DNA of 17,983 bases from JBOHER01 sp050701115 (lineage in GTDB: Bacteria; Actinomycetota; Actinomycetes; Mycobacteriales; Pseudonocardiaceae). The notes beneath the pieces are model-generated. The model did not search any database and was not told where the DNA came from. It worked only from the letters and a program-made list of their open reading frames with translations. The stretch spans positions 1 to 17,983 of the forward strand of contig JBOHER010000294.1 of NCBI GenBank assembly GCA_050701115.1, in the 5' to 3' direction. The position numbers were made by a program, and so were the translations under genes. Below, piece after piece: positions 7,131-13,291 of this stretch (its first letter is position 1; every line of letters begins with the position of its first letter).

Positions 7131-7621
7131 CGGTGCATCTGTTCGTCGACACGCACACAGCCGGGGGCGTGCGTGGTCCCCCGGCAGCCGGCTGGATGCC
7201 CGTCGAGAAGCGGCATGTCGATGATGTTGCCGGCCGCGTCACGGACCGCCAACGCTGGGTTGATGGTGTGTTTGGTGCGCGGCAGCCAGTTCAGAACCTC
7301 ACGGCACTCGTCGCTGTGGAGTCGGGCCGGGGTGTTGTTTGCCGCCGCAGCGAGTAGGCGCGGCAACGCTGGTAGTTCCGTGGTGCGCAGCGGCAGGGTG
7401 CGCGTCTCGCGCAGCGTCGTGTCCGGGTCGGTTGGGTCGATCATCGGGGCCCCATGGATTCCGCCGATGAACACCGTGTACCACAGTCGGCGCTTTCCCG
7501 ATCGACCGTGCACTGCGATCGTGGTGTCGATGGGTACGCCGGTGGGGTTGACGTCGTTGGCGCGGAGCCACGCGGACACGATCTCACGCGCTTCGTCGGG
7601 GGTCAGGACGTGCTGGTTCAT
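7127..7621 (-). CDS. Phage protein of unknown function
   Basis: 164 residues from ATG at 7621, with AGGAG seven bases upstream, a strong site. The start lies inside the 3' end of the replication-type gene (38-base overlap). Begins LTPDEAREIVSAWLRANDVN, a helical cap, then TTIAVHGRSGKRRLWYTVFI, which reads as beta strands. A later helical part (LPALPRLLAAAANNTPARLH) and CREVLNWLPRTKHTINPALAV follow. The C-terminus has CRGTTHAPGC, a possible Cys pair. No catalytic motif is evident. The position right after a replication gene suggests an accessory early function. Confidence 0.75.
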   Translation of the reverse strand: MNQHVLTPDEAREIVSAWLRANDVNPTGVPIDTTIAVHGRSGKRRLWYTVFIGGIHGAPMIDPTDPDTTLRETRTLPLRTTELPALPRLLAAAANNTPARLHSDECREVLNWLPRTKHTINPALAVRDAAGNIIDMPLLDGHPAGCRGTTHAPGCVRVDEQMHR

Positions 7622-8426
7622 CGGTGATCTCCTGATCGGTAGGTCGGTTTTTGGTGATGGCGGCCCGGGCGGCGGCGGCGCCGGTTCGGGTCCGGTGTTC
7701 CTGGTCGGGGTCGTGTGGGCAGGCTCGGCCGTCTCGGTACCCGGACGTGTCGCAGAGCGGGCAACTGGCGATGGCTGCGGTGTTGGCCGCGGCGCGTTGC
7801 CGAGCGTCGTTGGAGCGTTGATCAGCGGTGAGGCTGATGCGGTGTCGTTCCCACGCGTCGTGGGTCAGGCGGGCGTCGCGGCACCGCCCGCATGGCGGCG
7901 GGTCAGGGTTGCCCTGGTGTTCGGGGCAGGTTCGGGGGGGCTCTGGGCTCGCGCGCGCGTCACCGTGCGGTGGTTCCCCTACCTGCACCACCTCTAAGGA
8001 CGGGACGGGCCGGGACGGGGTAGCGTTTTGCTTAGCAACCGGTCTAGCATTTGCTAGCCCGTTGCTAGACGGTTTGCTGGGGTGTTTCTGCTGGTCAGCG
8101 GCTTTTGCTAGGCCTCCTCTACGGCCTGCGTCGGCGCGTTTGCTACGCAGATCGCGTACTTGTTGCGCGGATGGTTGGTAGGTGTTCCAGTCGTGGAACT
8201 GGTAGCCGCGACGCGTTCGCCGCCACAGCCCGCGGTCTACGAGTTCCCGCACTGCGGTGTCGTGGTCGCCGCAGAGCCGTGCGGGCATCCCGGTCGGCAC
8301 GAACCCGTCTGTGAGGTTGCGTGCGGACCAGGCGCCGGCGCGGACCCACAGCGCCACGGCGCAGTCGGGGGCGTCGAAGATCTTAGGGTGGTCGTAGAAC
8401 GAGTCGTCCACTTTGAACCACGTCAT
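7584..8426 (-). CDS. Helix-turn-helix replication-type protein (phage replication initiator/loader-like)
   Basis: 280 residues; ATG at 8426 chosen because MTWFKVDDSFYDHPKIF is the usual beginning of this actinophage family and it overlaps a TAA (TAATG). Residues 1-90 form a winged-helix type domain: CAVALWVRAGAWSARNLTDG, then AVRELVDRGLWRR and GYQFHDWNTYQPSAQQV. SKRADAGRRGGLAKA leads into a variable linker (about 105-165) whose DNA holds iteron-like repeats. Two Cys/His groups follow: C167, H170, C179, C182 and C222, C225, C236, H238, both zinc-ribbon-like. By analogy with lambda O-like proteins it may bind its own gene as origin; this is inference. Leu144 is a TTA codon (7995-7997). Confidence 0.75.
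   Translation of the reverse strand: MTWFKVDDSFYDHPKIFDAPDCAVALWVRAGAWSARNLTDGFVPTGMPARLCGDHDTAVRELVDRGLWRRTRRGYQFHDWNTYQPSAQQVRDLRSKRADAGRRGGLAKAADQQKHPSKPSSNGLANARPVAKQNATPSRPVPSLEVVQVGEPPHGDARASPEPPRTCPEHQGNPDPPPCGRCRDARLTHDAWERHRISLTADQRSNDARQRAAANTAAIASCPLCDTSGYRDGRACPHDPDQEHRTRTGAAAARAAITKNRPTDQEITDEPARPDPRRSA
8031..8146. repeat. Iteron-like TTGCTAG repeats, candidate replication origin
   Basis: TTGCTAG occurs at 8051-8057, 8062-8068 and 8105-8111, with TTTGCTA at 8139-8145, TTGCTG at 8074-8079, and inverted TAGCAA at 8033-8038 and TAGCA at 8045-8049. GTCTAGCA (8042-8049) and TGCTAGAC (8063-8070) form an 8-bp inverted repeat; CTAGCA-tt-TGCTAG (8044-8057) is an inner palindrome. The stretch uses codons rare in this window (CTA, AGA, AAA) and is AT-richer, so sequence beyond coding appears constrained. 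Location inside a replication-type gene fits an origin. Confidence 0.5.
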
Positions 8427-8467
8427 TAGGCGTTCTTCCCGCAGTGCCCGCACATCGCCGCTGTCAC
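8426..8467 (-). CDS. 13-residue coupled micro-ORF with CxxC
   Basis: GTG at 8467 overlaps the stop of the WhiB gene (GTGA), with GGAGGG seven bases upstream. It encodes MTAAMCGHCGKNA and ends at TAA overlapping the replication gene's ATG (TAATG). The good ribosome binding site and overlaps on both sides argue for translation; the CGHC suggests a zinc-finger remnant or a coupling peptide. Confidence 0.4.
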   Translation of the reverse strand: MTAAMCGHCGKNA

Positions 8468-8814
8468 GACGCGTCCCTCCAGTTCCTGCGTTCTAGGTCG
8501 CAGGCCCGGCAGCGACCATTGCGCACGTTGCGTGGCTCGCGCATGTTGTGGAGGCCCTTCTGGCAACGCTCGCGCTCGCGCGGCGGCCGCGGACCCCACA
8601 GCGGCCGGCGCTCATTTATCGTCAGGCCGCCGAAGATCCCGGCCGGTTGGCGGGTCCGCAACGCCCACTCCAGACATTCCGCTGTGACATCGCAGCGCGA
8701 GCAGACGCCTTTCGCGTCCTGCGGCGACCCGCCCTTTTCCGGGAAGAAGATCTCAGGGTCGGTTTCCCGGCACAACGCCATCTCCCGCCACGTGTCTAAC
8801 ACCCACTCATTCAC
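8464..8814 (-). CDS. WhiB-family iron-sulfur transcription factor with C-terminal zinc module
   Basis: WhiB-like proteins bind a [4Fe-4S] cluster through four Cys and act with the principal sigma factor. 116 residues from GTG at 8814, chosen for GGAGGAGG just upstream; it overlaps the preceding stop (GTGA). A GTG at 8850 is in frame but lies inside the upstream ORF. C15, C38, C41 and C47 give the canonical C-x22-C-x2-C-x5-C in WREMALCRETDPEIFFPEKG and VCSRCDVTAECLEWAL. GIFGG is the family's G(V/I)WGG turn, followed by basic RRPLWGPRPPRER. Unusual addition: C84, C102 and C105 (CQKGLHN, CRAC), a module also found at the end of the neighbouring WhiB-like protein. It may redirect host transcription. 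Confidence 0.88.
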   Translation of the reverse strand: MNEWVLDTWREMALCRETDPEIFFPEKGGSPQDAKGVCSRCDVTAECLEWALRTRQPAGIFGGLTINERRPLWGPRPPRERERCQKGLHNMREPRNVRNGRCRACDLERRNWRDAS

Positions 8815-8912
8815 GCTGCCCTCCTCCGCTTCCGCAGCAGTTTCTTCCACACTCCTTGAACGGCACCGGGTTGCCTTGCCTGCTCGGCTGGGGTCGAATC
8901 CGTCACGCTCAC
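8811..8912 (-). CDS. 33-residue protein with basic amphipathic tail
   Basis: GTG at 8912 overlaps the stop of the WhiB-like gene above and the TGA at 8813-8811 overlaps the GTG of the next WhiB gene, so it is held by GTGA junctions on both sides. It encodes MSVTDSTPAEQARQPGAVQG followed by VWKKLLRKRRRAA. The tail is a short cationic amphipathic helix that could bind nucleic acid or a membrane surface. Without it there would be a 94-base hole in an otherwise gapless stretch. Confidence 0.6.
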   Translation of the reverse strand: MSVTDSTPAEQARQPGAVQGVWKKLLRKRRRAA

Positions 8913-9430
8913 GGCACTCTCCTGTTCTGCTTCCACAACTGCTGCCCCCATGTGGGCCGGCAGGTCCGGCACACCCGCTGCCCCCGCTTGCCGGCGATGG
9001 TGTTCCCGGGCGTGTACTCGTGGCCTTTCGGGCAGGCTGTGATCGCGGCGCGTTTCCGCCGCCGGTCCCATGCCTTCTCGGCCTCGTCGCACGCGTCGCA
9101 CGGCTTGTCCCCGAGCCGCCGGTGACGGTCGCGGGCGGCCCTGGTGCCGCATTCGTTTGGGCGCCGGACCGACAGGTCCCATTCCTTGAACCGCATCGGC
9201 CGGCGGTTCCGCGACCAGACCCAGCCGCCCATCACCGCCCCAGACGGGGGACGGGCGACGGCCTGGGCGTGACACTCGGCCGTGACGGGGCATTCGTTGC
9301 GGCATATCCGCAGCGCGTCGGCGACCAGAGCGCGGGACACGGCGGCCTCATGCGCGGTGTTCACCGACGCGGGCACGTCCCATTTCGCCGGGTCCGCCTG
9401 ACATGGCAGGCGGACACCTCGGGGGATCAC
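8909..9430 (-). CDS. Divergent WhiB-like protein fused to two zinc-finger modules
   Basis: 173 residues; GTG at 9430 overlaps the upstream TGA (GTGA) and has GGAAGG about nine bases upstream. Residues 1-70 look WhiB-like: LPCQADP (C10), then RICRNECPVTAECHAQA with C43, C47 and C53, and GAVMGGW in place of GVWGG. Spacing C43-x3-C47 differs from the family's usual x2, so cluster binding may be altered. Residues 94-125 hold C94, H103, C111 and C114 (CGTRAARDRHRRLGDKPCDAC), a zinc finger known from actinophage proteins. Residues 133-157 hold CPKGHEYTPGNTIAG and CRTC, an HNH-like zinc module. Probably a phage regulator; DNA binding is inferred. Confidence 0.75.
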   Translation of the reverse strand: MIPRGVRLPCQADPAKWDVPASVNTAHEAAVSRALVADALRICRNECPVTAECHAQAVARPPSGAVMGGWVWSRNRRPMRFKEWDLSVRRPNECGTRAARDRHRRLGDKPCDACDEAEKAWDRRRKRAAITACPKGHEYTPGNTIAGKRGQRVCRTCRPTWGQQLWKQNRRVP

Positions 9431-9612
9431 GCGGCGTTCCCTTCCCCGAGGATGCGGCTGGAGTCGTCCTCGGGGGCCACGTGCTCGGTGTGAACCCGGT
9501 TGTGTCTGGCTAGGCCGCAGCGGTCGCAAGACCAGAGCCGGTCCCGCCAGTCCCGCGACTGCGGGTCAGGCACGAACGGGTGGGGTTTCAGGGGGGATTT
9601 GCGCCGCGTCAT
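9427..9612 (-). CDS. Small zinc-finger protein, function unknown
   Basis: 61 residues from ATG at 9612, which overlaps the upstream stop (ATGA); its own stop overlaps the next GTG (GTGA). Core is HPFVPDPQSRDWRDRLWSCD followed by RCGLARHNRVHTEH, where CDRCG plus H..H gives a CCHH-like zinc site. Similar short proteins with a PDP..RDW..R..C..CGL...N..H pattern are common in actinophage early regions, but I know of no assigned function. The acidic tail (EDDSSRILGEG) is not conserved in that pattern. Confidence 0.75.
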   Translation of the reverse strand: MTRRKSPLKPHPFVPDPQSRDWRDRLWSCDRCGLARHNRVHTEHVAPEDDSSRILGEGNAA

Positions 9613-9851
9613 GGCTGGCCCTGCGGTTCGCGTCGGGCGAGTTCCGCGACGGCGATGGATAGCAGTTGCGCACGGGTCGCGGGGTCGTGACGGGTGATCG
9701 CGTCGTTCACGGCCGCGCCGACGCAGCCGTGCTCGCACCCGGCGTCGGCGTGTAACCGGGCGAGTGTGACCAGCGTGGCGAGCTGCTCGCGGCGTTCGGC
9801 GCGAAGCTGGTCGTAGCGGGCGAGGTGCGCAGGCGGGATGTTGTGGCTCAT
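9609..9851 (-). CDS. Small helical protein, function unknown
   Basis: 80 residues from ATG at 9851, overlapping the upstream stop (ATGA). Composition is almost entirely helical: ARYDQLRAERREQLATLVTL, then ARLHADAGCEHGCVGAAVND and ATRAQLLSIAVAELARRE. The single CEHGC could pair cysteines or bind metal. No recognised domain. Both junctions are four-base overlaps, so it is co-translated with its neighbours. Confidence 0.7.
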   Translation of the reverse strand: MSHNIPPAHLARYDQLRAERREQLATLVTLARLHADAGCEHGCVGAAVNDAITRHDPATRAQLLSIAVAELARREPQGQP

Positions 9852-10618
9852 GGCATCCTCGCAGTGATCCCGGCGGCCGGATCTCTGCGCTCGACGGAGA
9901 CATGATCGCAGCGGGCGTTGGAGTCCTCGGCCGCCGGGACGGCCAGGGTTTGCGGGTCCTCTGCGAGAAGGTCCCGAGGGTCACCGACCGCGCGGAACCA
10001 GGGGGCAGTGAGAGTGGCGAAGTGCTGGGGGTCGAGCACGTCACGCACAACGAGCGCCAGTGCGGCGTAGGCGACGCAGGAGTAGCGACCGCCCGGCTCG
10101 GCGGCGATGACGTCGGCGACGGCTTTGCGGGCGGCCTCGGCGGCGGCCCAAACAGCGGCGGAGTAGGCGACCCCGGTGGCGTCGACCCCGGCGGCATACG
10201 CGGCGACCCTGGCGGCGGAGTAGTAGGCGGCGCGCAAGTTGCGCACCTGTTCAGCTGTGACCGTGGCCGCCTGCTGGACCAGGCGCTCGACCTCACGCCC
10301 GTTTGGGCCGAGCGCCTGCCACGCAGGCAGCTCCTCCAGCACGCGCAGCGACAGACACGCACGCTTGTGTCGGCCGGCCGACAGGTTGTCCAGCACACCC
10401 CCGGTCGGCTCCACCCGGAACAGTCGGGCCGGCCATTCCCCGCCGATCAGCGTCTCGGCCGGCTCGGTCGACACCGACAGGTACGTGGACGCTGAGCCGG
10501 GCACCATCCGGGTGCTGTGCGGGTGGGTCACTAGTTCACCGGTGGCGAGCGCCGCCGCGTAGCGGACCGTGCCGGTCCGAAAATCCATCCCGTCCGGTCG
10601 GGTTGCCTTGTAGTGCAT
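9848..10618 (-). CDS. Phage protein with MHYKATRPDG-type N-terminus and Ala-rich body
   Basis: 256 residues from ATG at 10618 with AGAAAGGA close upstream. Residues 1-75 (MHYKATRPDGMDFRTGTVRY, then LFRVEPTGGV) form a beta-rich domain typical of a phage family of unknown function that begins with Y-K-A-T-R-P-D-G. Residues 105-185 are extremely Ala-rich (AAYYSAARVAAYAAGVDA, AVWAAAEAARKAVADVIAAE) and likely one long helical bundle. The C-terminus returns to mixed composition with VRDVLDPQHFATLTAPWFRA. The gene follows the broken cytosine-methylase relic directly, and its 5' end overlaps the extended frame of that relic. Confidence 0.75.
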   Translation of the reverse strand: MHYKATRPDGMDFRTGTVRYAAALATGELVTHPHSTRMVPGSASTYLSVSTEPAETLIGGEWPARLFRVEPTGGVLDNLSAGRHKRACLSLRVLEELPAWQALGPNGREVERLVQQAATVTAEQVRNLRAAYYSAARVAAYAAGVDATGVAYSAAVWAAAEAARKAVADVIAAEPGGRYSCVAYAALALVVRDVLDPQHFATLTAPWFRAVGDPRDLLAEDPQTLAVPAAEDSNARCDHVSVERRDPAAGITARMP

Positions 10619-10763
10619 GATCTTGTCCTTTCTCTCAGTAGCCGCAGCGCCAACGCGGCCTGCAACGGCACCACCCCGTTGCCGAGCACGCGCAGCGCGG
10701 CGTTACGTCCGGCATGGTCGGTGACCCGCCGTAGCCGCTGCACAGGGACCCGATGGTGGTCAC
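10619..10763 (-). pseudogene. Cytosine-5 DNA methyltransferase relic (motif I joined to motif X)
   Basis: GTG at 10763 overlaps the Dam-type gene's stop (GTGA). The first 13 codons read MTTIGSLCSGYGG, the classic beginning of phage Dcm-like enzymes (AdoMet-binding motif I). One base out of frame, from 10728, the sequence reads RVTDHAGRNAALRVLGNGVV and then PLQAALALRLL, the usual C-terminus (motif X). Everything between is missing, including the catalytic PCQ and ENV motifs and the target-recognition domain. An intact gene should be several hundred codons longer. In the starting frame the ORF closes at 10635 (42 residues). An internal deletion with frame change is the simplest reading. Confidence 0.78.
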
Positions 10764-11584
10764 GACGCCTCCCCGAACAGGTCCATCTGCACAGCGAGTG
10801 GCCGATTCGACCACAGGACCTCGATTCGGTTCGCCCATACACCGCCTTGGCCGGTGCCGGCCGGGATGGCGTGGCGGTGCCAGTCGGGGTACAGCTCACG
10901 GTCGTACAGCTCGGAGGGGTACCCGGACAGCACGACCGCGGCCCGGGCGGTGTGAAGCACGCCGGCTAGTTCGCGGTGCTCCTGCTCGGTGCGCATTTCG
11001 TGTCGGTAGGCGTTGTCGTTCACGCGGGTGGAGCCGAGGTAGGGCGGGTCGACGTAGAGCAACACATCCGGCTCTGCGCCGTACTTGTCGATCACGTCAA
11101 TGGCGGACCGGCATTCCAGCGAGACCCGTTGCAGCCGTTCCACGGCCGGGGCGAGGCGGTTGACGTACCCGGCGAGGTAGCCGGGCATGCTCGCACTGGA
11201 CCCGGCCGGGTTCACGTAGTGCCGCCACCCGGTGCGGCCTAGACGCCCTGATCTGCCCTGGGTGAGCTTCACGAACACTTGCCGCGCCAGTTCCATTTCG
11301 TCGGCGGCGTCCAACGGCATCGCCCGGTCATATTCCCCCCGGGAGTGTGGTGTCAGCGCACACATCCGGGCCAGTTCGGTGGGGCGTTCCCGTAGAACGC
11401 GCCAGAAGGTCATCAGCGCGTGGTCGATGTCGTTGACGGTTTCGTGGTCGGATGGTGTCTTGGCGAACAGGACGGCGAACGAGCCGGCGTACGGTTCGAC
11501 GTAGTGGGAGTGCGCGGGTAGCAGCGCGGCGATCGCGGGCCCGATCGTCATCTTGCCGCCGAAGTACGGCACCGGAGGCTTCAC
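10760..11584 (-). CDS. DNA adenine methyltransferase, D12 class (Dam-like)
   Basis: Transfers a methyl group from AdoMet to N6 of adenine in DNA. 274 residues, the normal size for the class, from ATG at 11584 (overlaps upstream stop, ATGA). PYFGGK at 6-11 is the class signature. VEPYAGSFAVLF (29-40) is the AdoMet-binding FxGxG-type motif I, with S replacing a glycine. VDPPYLGS (178-185) is catalytic motif IV (DPPY), and a late IEVLWSN block is also typical. Probably protects phage DNA from host restriction or marks replication and packaging sites. The recognition sequence cannot be read from the protein; GATC is not assured. It sat beside a second, now broken, methylase. Confidence 0.92.
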   Translation of the reverse strand: MKPPVPYFGGKMTIGPAIAALLPAHSHYVEPYAGSFAVLFAKTPSDHETVNDIDHALMTFWRVLRERPTELARMCALTPHSRGEYDRAMPLDAADEMELARQVFVKLTQGRSGRLGRTGWRHYVNPAGSSASMPGYLAGYVNRLAPAVERLQRVSLECRSAIDVIDKYGAEPDVLLYVDPPYLGSTRVNDNAYRHEMRTEQEHRELAGVLHTARAAVVLSGYPSELYDRELYPDWHRHAIPAGTGQGGVWANRIEVLWSNRPLAVQMDLFGEAS

Positions 11585-12120
11585 GACGTCTCCCGCAGGA
11601 GACTCGCGCCCGTCTCCACGGCTTGGGTGTAGGTGTCGCTCACGATCTCGCCTCGGAGGTCCCCGGGCAGGTTGGTGCCGTACCCAGCTCCCCTGAGCAG
11701 GCCGACCGCGTCAGCGAGGGTCATCCGGCACGGCGGATTCGGGGGCTCCCCGGGGCCGTACACCAGGTCTGCTGGCCACACGAGGTGCGTCACGTCCCAG
11801 GCGGGTAGGACTGCCCACCATGTGCCGGCCCTGGCGGCGCTGTGCTGGCGCCGCTTGAGCACGAGCACGCCGTGTTCAGCATTCGCGTTGTACCGCTGCT
11901 TGGCGAGGTCGCCGAGCCACCGGATGATGTCCAGGTCGGACGCTGTCTCGGCGGCAATGCCGCCCTTCACGGACCAGGCGAGGCCGGGGGTGCCGGTGAT
12001 GTCCCCGGCGTCTGCGACACCGCGCAGCGCACGGCGTTCGGCGTGCGGCCATCCATTGGTTTGCAGGTACCGGACCACGGCGGTTTCAGCTTTGGTGCCG
12101 ATGTCTTTACTGCGCGCCAC
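11581..12120 (-). CDS. PD-(D/E)XK-like nuclease (Holliday-junction-resolvase-like)
   Basis: 179 residues; GTG at 12120 chosen for the GAGGAGG upstream and because MARSKDIGTKAETAVVRYLQ is a typical beginning. An upstream ATG at 12192 would add residues encoded within the HNH gene. E12 lies in the first helix, D40 in ADAGDITGTPG and K52 in AWSVKGG, matching the spacing of a PD-(D/E)XK core. However the acidic residue expected two before the lysine is Ser50, so activity may be reduced or the acid may come from elsewhere. HGVLVLKRRQ forms the next strand. Lies between HNH and Dam genes in the recombination module; branched-DNA cleavage is inferred. Confidence 0.7.
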   Translation of the reverse strand: MARSKDIGTKAETAVVRYLQTNGWPHAERRALRGVADAGDITGTPGLAWSVKGGIAAETASDLDIIRWLGDLAKQRYNANAEHGVLVLKRRQHSAARAGTWWAVLPAWDVTHLVWPADLVYGPGEPPNPPCRMTLADAVGLLRGAGYGTNLPGDLRGEIVSDTYTQAVETGASLLRETS

Positions 12121-12565
12121 CGCTGCCGCCCTCCTCGATCCGGTCGTGGGCCGCCTCAGTGCACTCGCCTGGCGGCAAGTCGGACACGTCACCGGTCGCT
12201 GTCAGATACACCCAGCGGCTTTCCCGGTCCAGCAGGATCGGCCAGGCAGCAGGGTCGTCGCACTCGCCGCACAGCAGCCAGCCGTGGCCTTGAGCGAAGG
12301 CACGTGACAACTCGATGTCGCCGTGGCATCCGGTTGTGCCGGAGCCATGCACCGTCACCAGGTTCGCGGGCGAGTTGATGCCCGGACGCCGGGTGCCGCC
12401 CATACGCCGCGGCAGCCGGTGGTGTATGGACCAGTCCCGGCCGCGTTCGCCGGTGACGGGTTCGCCGCACCAGCGGCACCGACGCCTGTCGCGTTCCAGC
12501 ACCGTTTGCACGGCTGCGGCGTCTGGGCCTGTGTGCCGGCGCCGGGTAGGGCTACGCCTCAGCAT
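12107..12565 (-). CDS. HNH endonuclease
   Basis: 152 residues from ATG at 12565 (a GTG at 12580 is also in frame but lacks a better ribosome site). Core: CRWCGEPV (C30, C33), WSIHHRLPRRMGGT (H48, H49), SPANLVTVHGSGTTGCH (N68, H73, C80, H81), a complete HNH/beta-beta-alpha metal fold with a structural zinc. C99 and C102 (CGEC) may add another. The tail (AAWPILLDRESRWVYLT) is typical of actinophage HNH proteins in early regions. It overlaps both neighbours by 14 bases. A role in recombination or host DNA degradation is possible but unproven. Confidence 0.87.
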   Translation of the reverse strand: MLRRSPTRRRHTGPDAAAVQTVLERDRRRCRWCGEPVTGERGRDWSIHHRLPRRMGGTRRPGINSPANLVTVHGSGTTGCHGDIELSRAFAQGHGWLLCGECDDPAAWPILLDRESRWVYLTATGDVSDLPPGECTEAAHDRIEEGGSGGAQ

Positions 12566-12803
12566 GGGCCACCGCCTCACGGCAGGGTCCGCATGTCGCC
12601 ATGCGCTCGTCCGGGGCGTCGGGATCGCGGATCTCGACGAACGCGGGGTGCTCCTGGTCGTCTATCCAGATCTCGCAGCCGTGCGGGCCGGGTCGTCCGC
12701 AGTCGCAGCCGTCGCCGTTCGTGCAACACCAGCGCTCGCAGCGGTACAGATGCGACAGGATCTCGCACCACTCGCATGGCGCATAAGGACACTTGATCAT
12801 CAC
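12552..12803 (-). CDS. Cysteine-rich small protein, function unknown
   Basis: 83 residues; ATG at 12803 overlaps the upstream stop (ATGA); a second Met follows at once. Eleven cysteines: MMIKCPYAPCEWCEILSHLY, RCERWCCTNGDGCDCG, HGCEIW and TCGPCREA. Spacing suggests two or three zinc sites rather than disulphides, since there is no signal peptide. DDQEHPAFVEI forms a short strand region between them. I do not recognise the family. Position between recombination genes suggests a DNA- or protein-binding accessory. Confidence 0.72.
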   Translation of the reverse strand: MMIKCPYAPCEWCEILSHLYRCERWCCTNGDGCDCGRPGPHGCEIWIDDQEHPAFVEIRDPDAPDERMATCGPCREAVAHAEA

Positions 12804-13291
12804 GCCCCCGCGTCCTCAGCGGACGGCAGTGCCAGCAGCCCCGCATCGGCCAGCAGCGCACGCATCCGCTCCTTCGCCACCGCGTTCGGTCGGATCGTGA
12901 TCCCGGGCGACCCATCGCTGACCTCGACCCCCGGAATGACCTCCCCGGTTTCGGTGTCCACCGGGACGCCTGTGGCTTTCGCGGTGTTGAGAACACGTTC
13001 GGTGAACGCCGACCTGACCACCTGGACCGTCTCCACCTGCTCCGGGTAGCGTTTCGCCACCCATTGCATGTACGCGTCCTGGTCCGCGACTCGGGCCGAC
13101 ACGCGGCCCTTGGTCAATGAGACGGATCCCAACTCTTCGCCGTCGTCGTCCTTGACACGCACCCGCTCCGCGCCGGACACGGCCAGCCGGTGGAACGCCA
13201 CTGCGCGAGCCGATGTCTGTTCGTCAAGCACCGAGCCTGCGAGCGCGTTCAACGCGAGCGCGGCGCGCGCGACTGCCTGTATCTCACTCAT
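12800..13291 (-). CDS. ERF-associated phage protein, function unknown
   Basis: 163 residues from ATG at 13291 with GAGGAG about ten bases upstream; overlaps the erf stop by eight bases. N-terminal helices (AARAVAFHRL-type, ALALNALAGSVLDEQTSARA) are followed by a compact strand pair RVRVKDDDGEELGSVSLTKG, a helix QDAYMQWVAKRYPEQVE and VVRSAFTERVLNTAKATGVP. It ends with a helix that includes AKERMRALLADAG. No Cys or membrane segment. Tight linkage to the annealing protein makes a recombination accessory (nuclease partner, SSB-like or inhibitor) likely, but no catalytic motif is visible. Confidence 0.75.
   Translation of the reverse strand: MSEIQAVARAALALNALAGSVLDEQTSARAVAFHRLAVSGAERVRVKDDDGEELGSVSLTKGRVSARVADQDAYMQWVAKRYPEQVETVQVVRSAFTERVLNTAKATGVPVDTETGEVIPGVEVSDGSPGITIRPNAVAKERMRALLADAGLLALPSAEDAGA

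Larger units (their letters stand above)
6694..7135. repeat. 23-bp direct repeat at two stop/start junctions
   Basis: Positions 6694-6716 and 7113-7135 are identical over 23 bp. Each copy carries, on the minus strand, the end of an upstream ORF (His-Arg-stop), the overlapping GTG start and the codons for NNLDR. The two copies are 419 bp apart and are the translation-initiation regions of the genes starting at 6711 and 7130. Confidence 0.9.

Noticed and set aside
9613..10398. Leftward extension of the 61-residue zinc-finger gene to 323 codons
   Set aside because: The extension is a Pro/Ser-rich shadow of two well-supported genes, and the short start at 9612 forms an ATGA junction.
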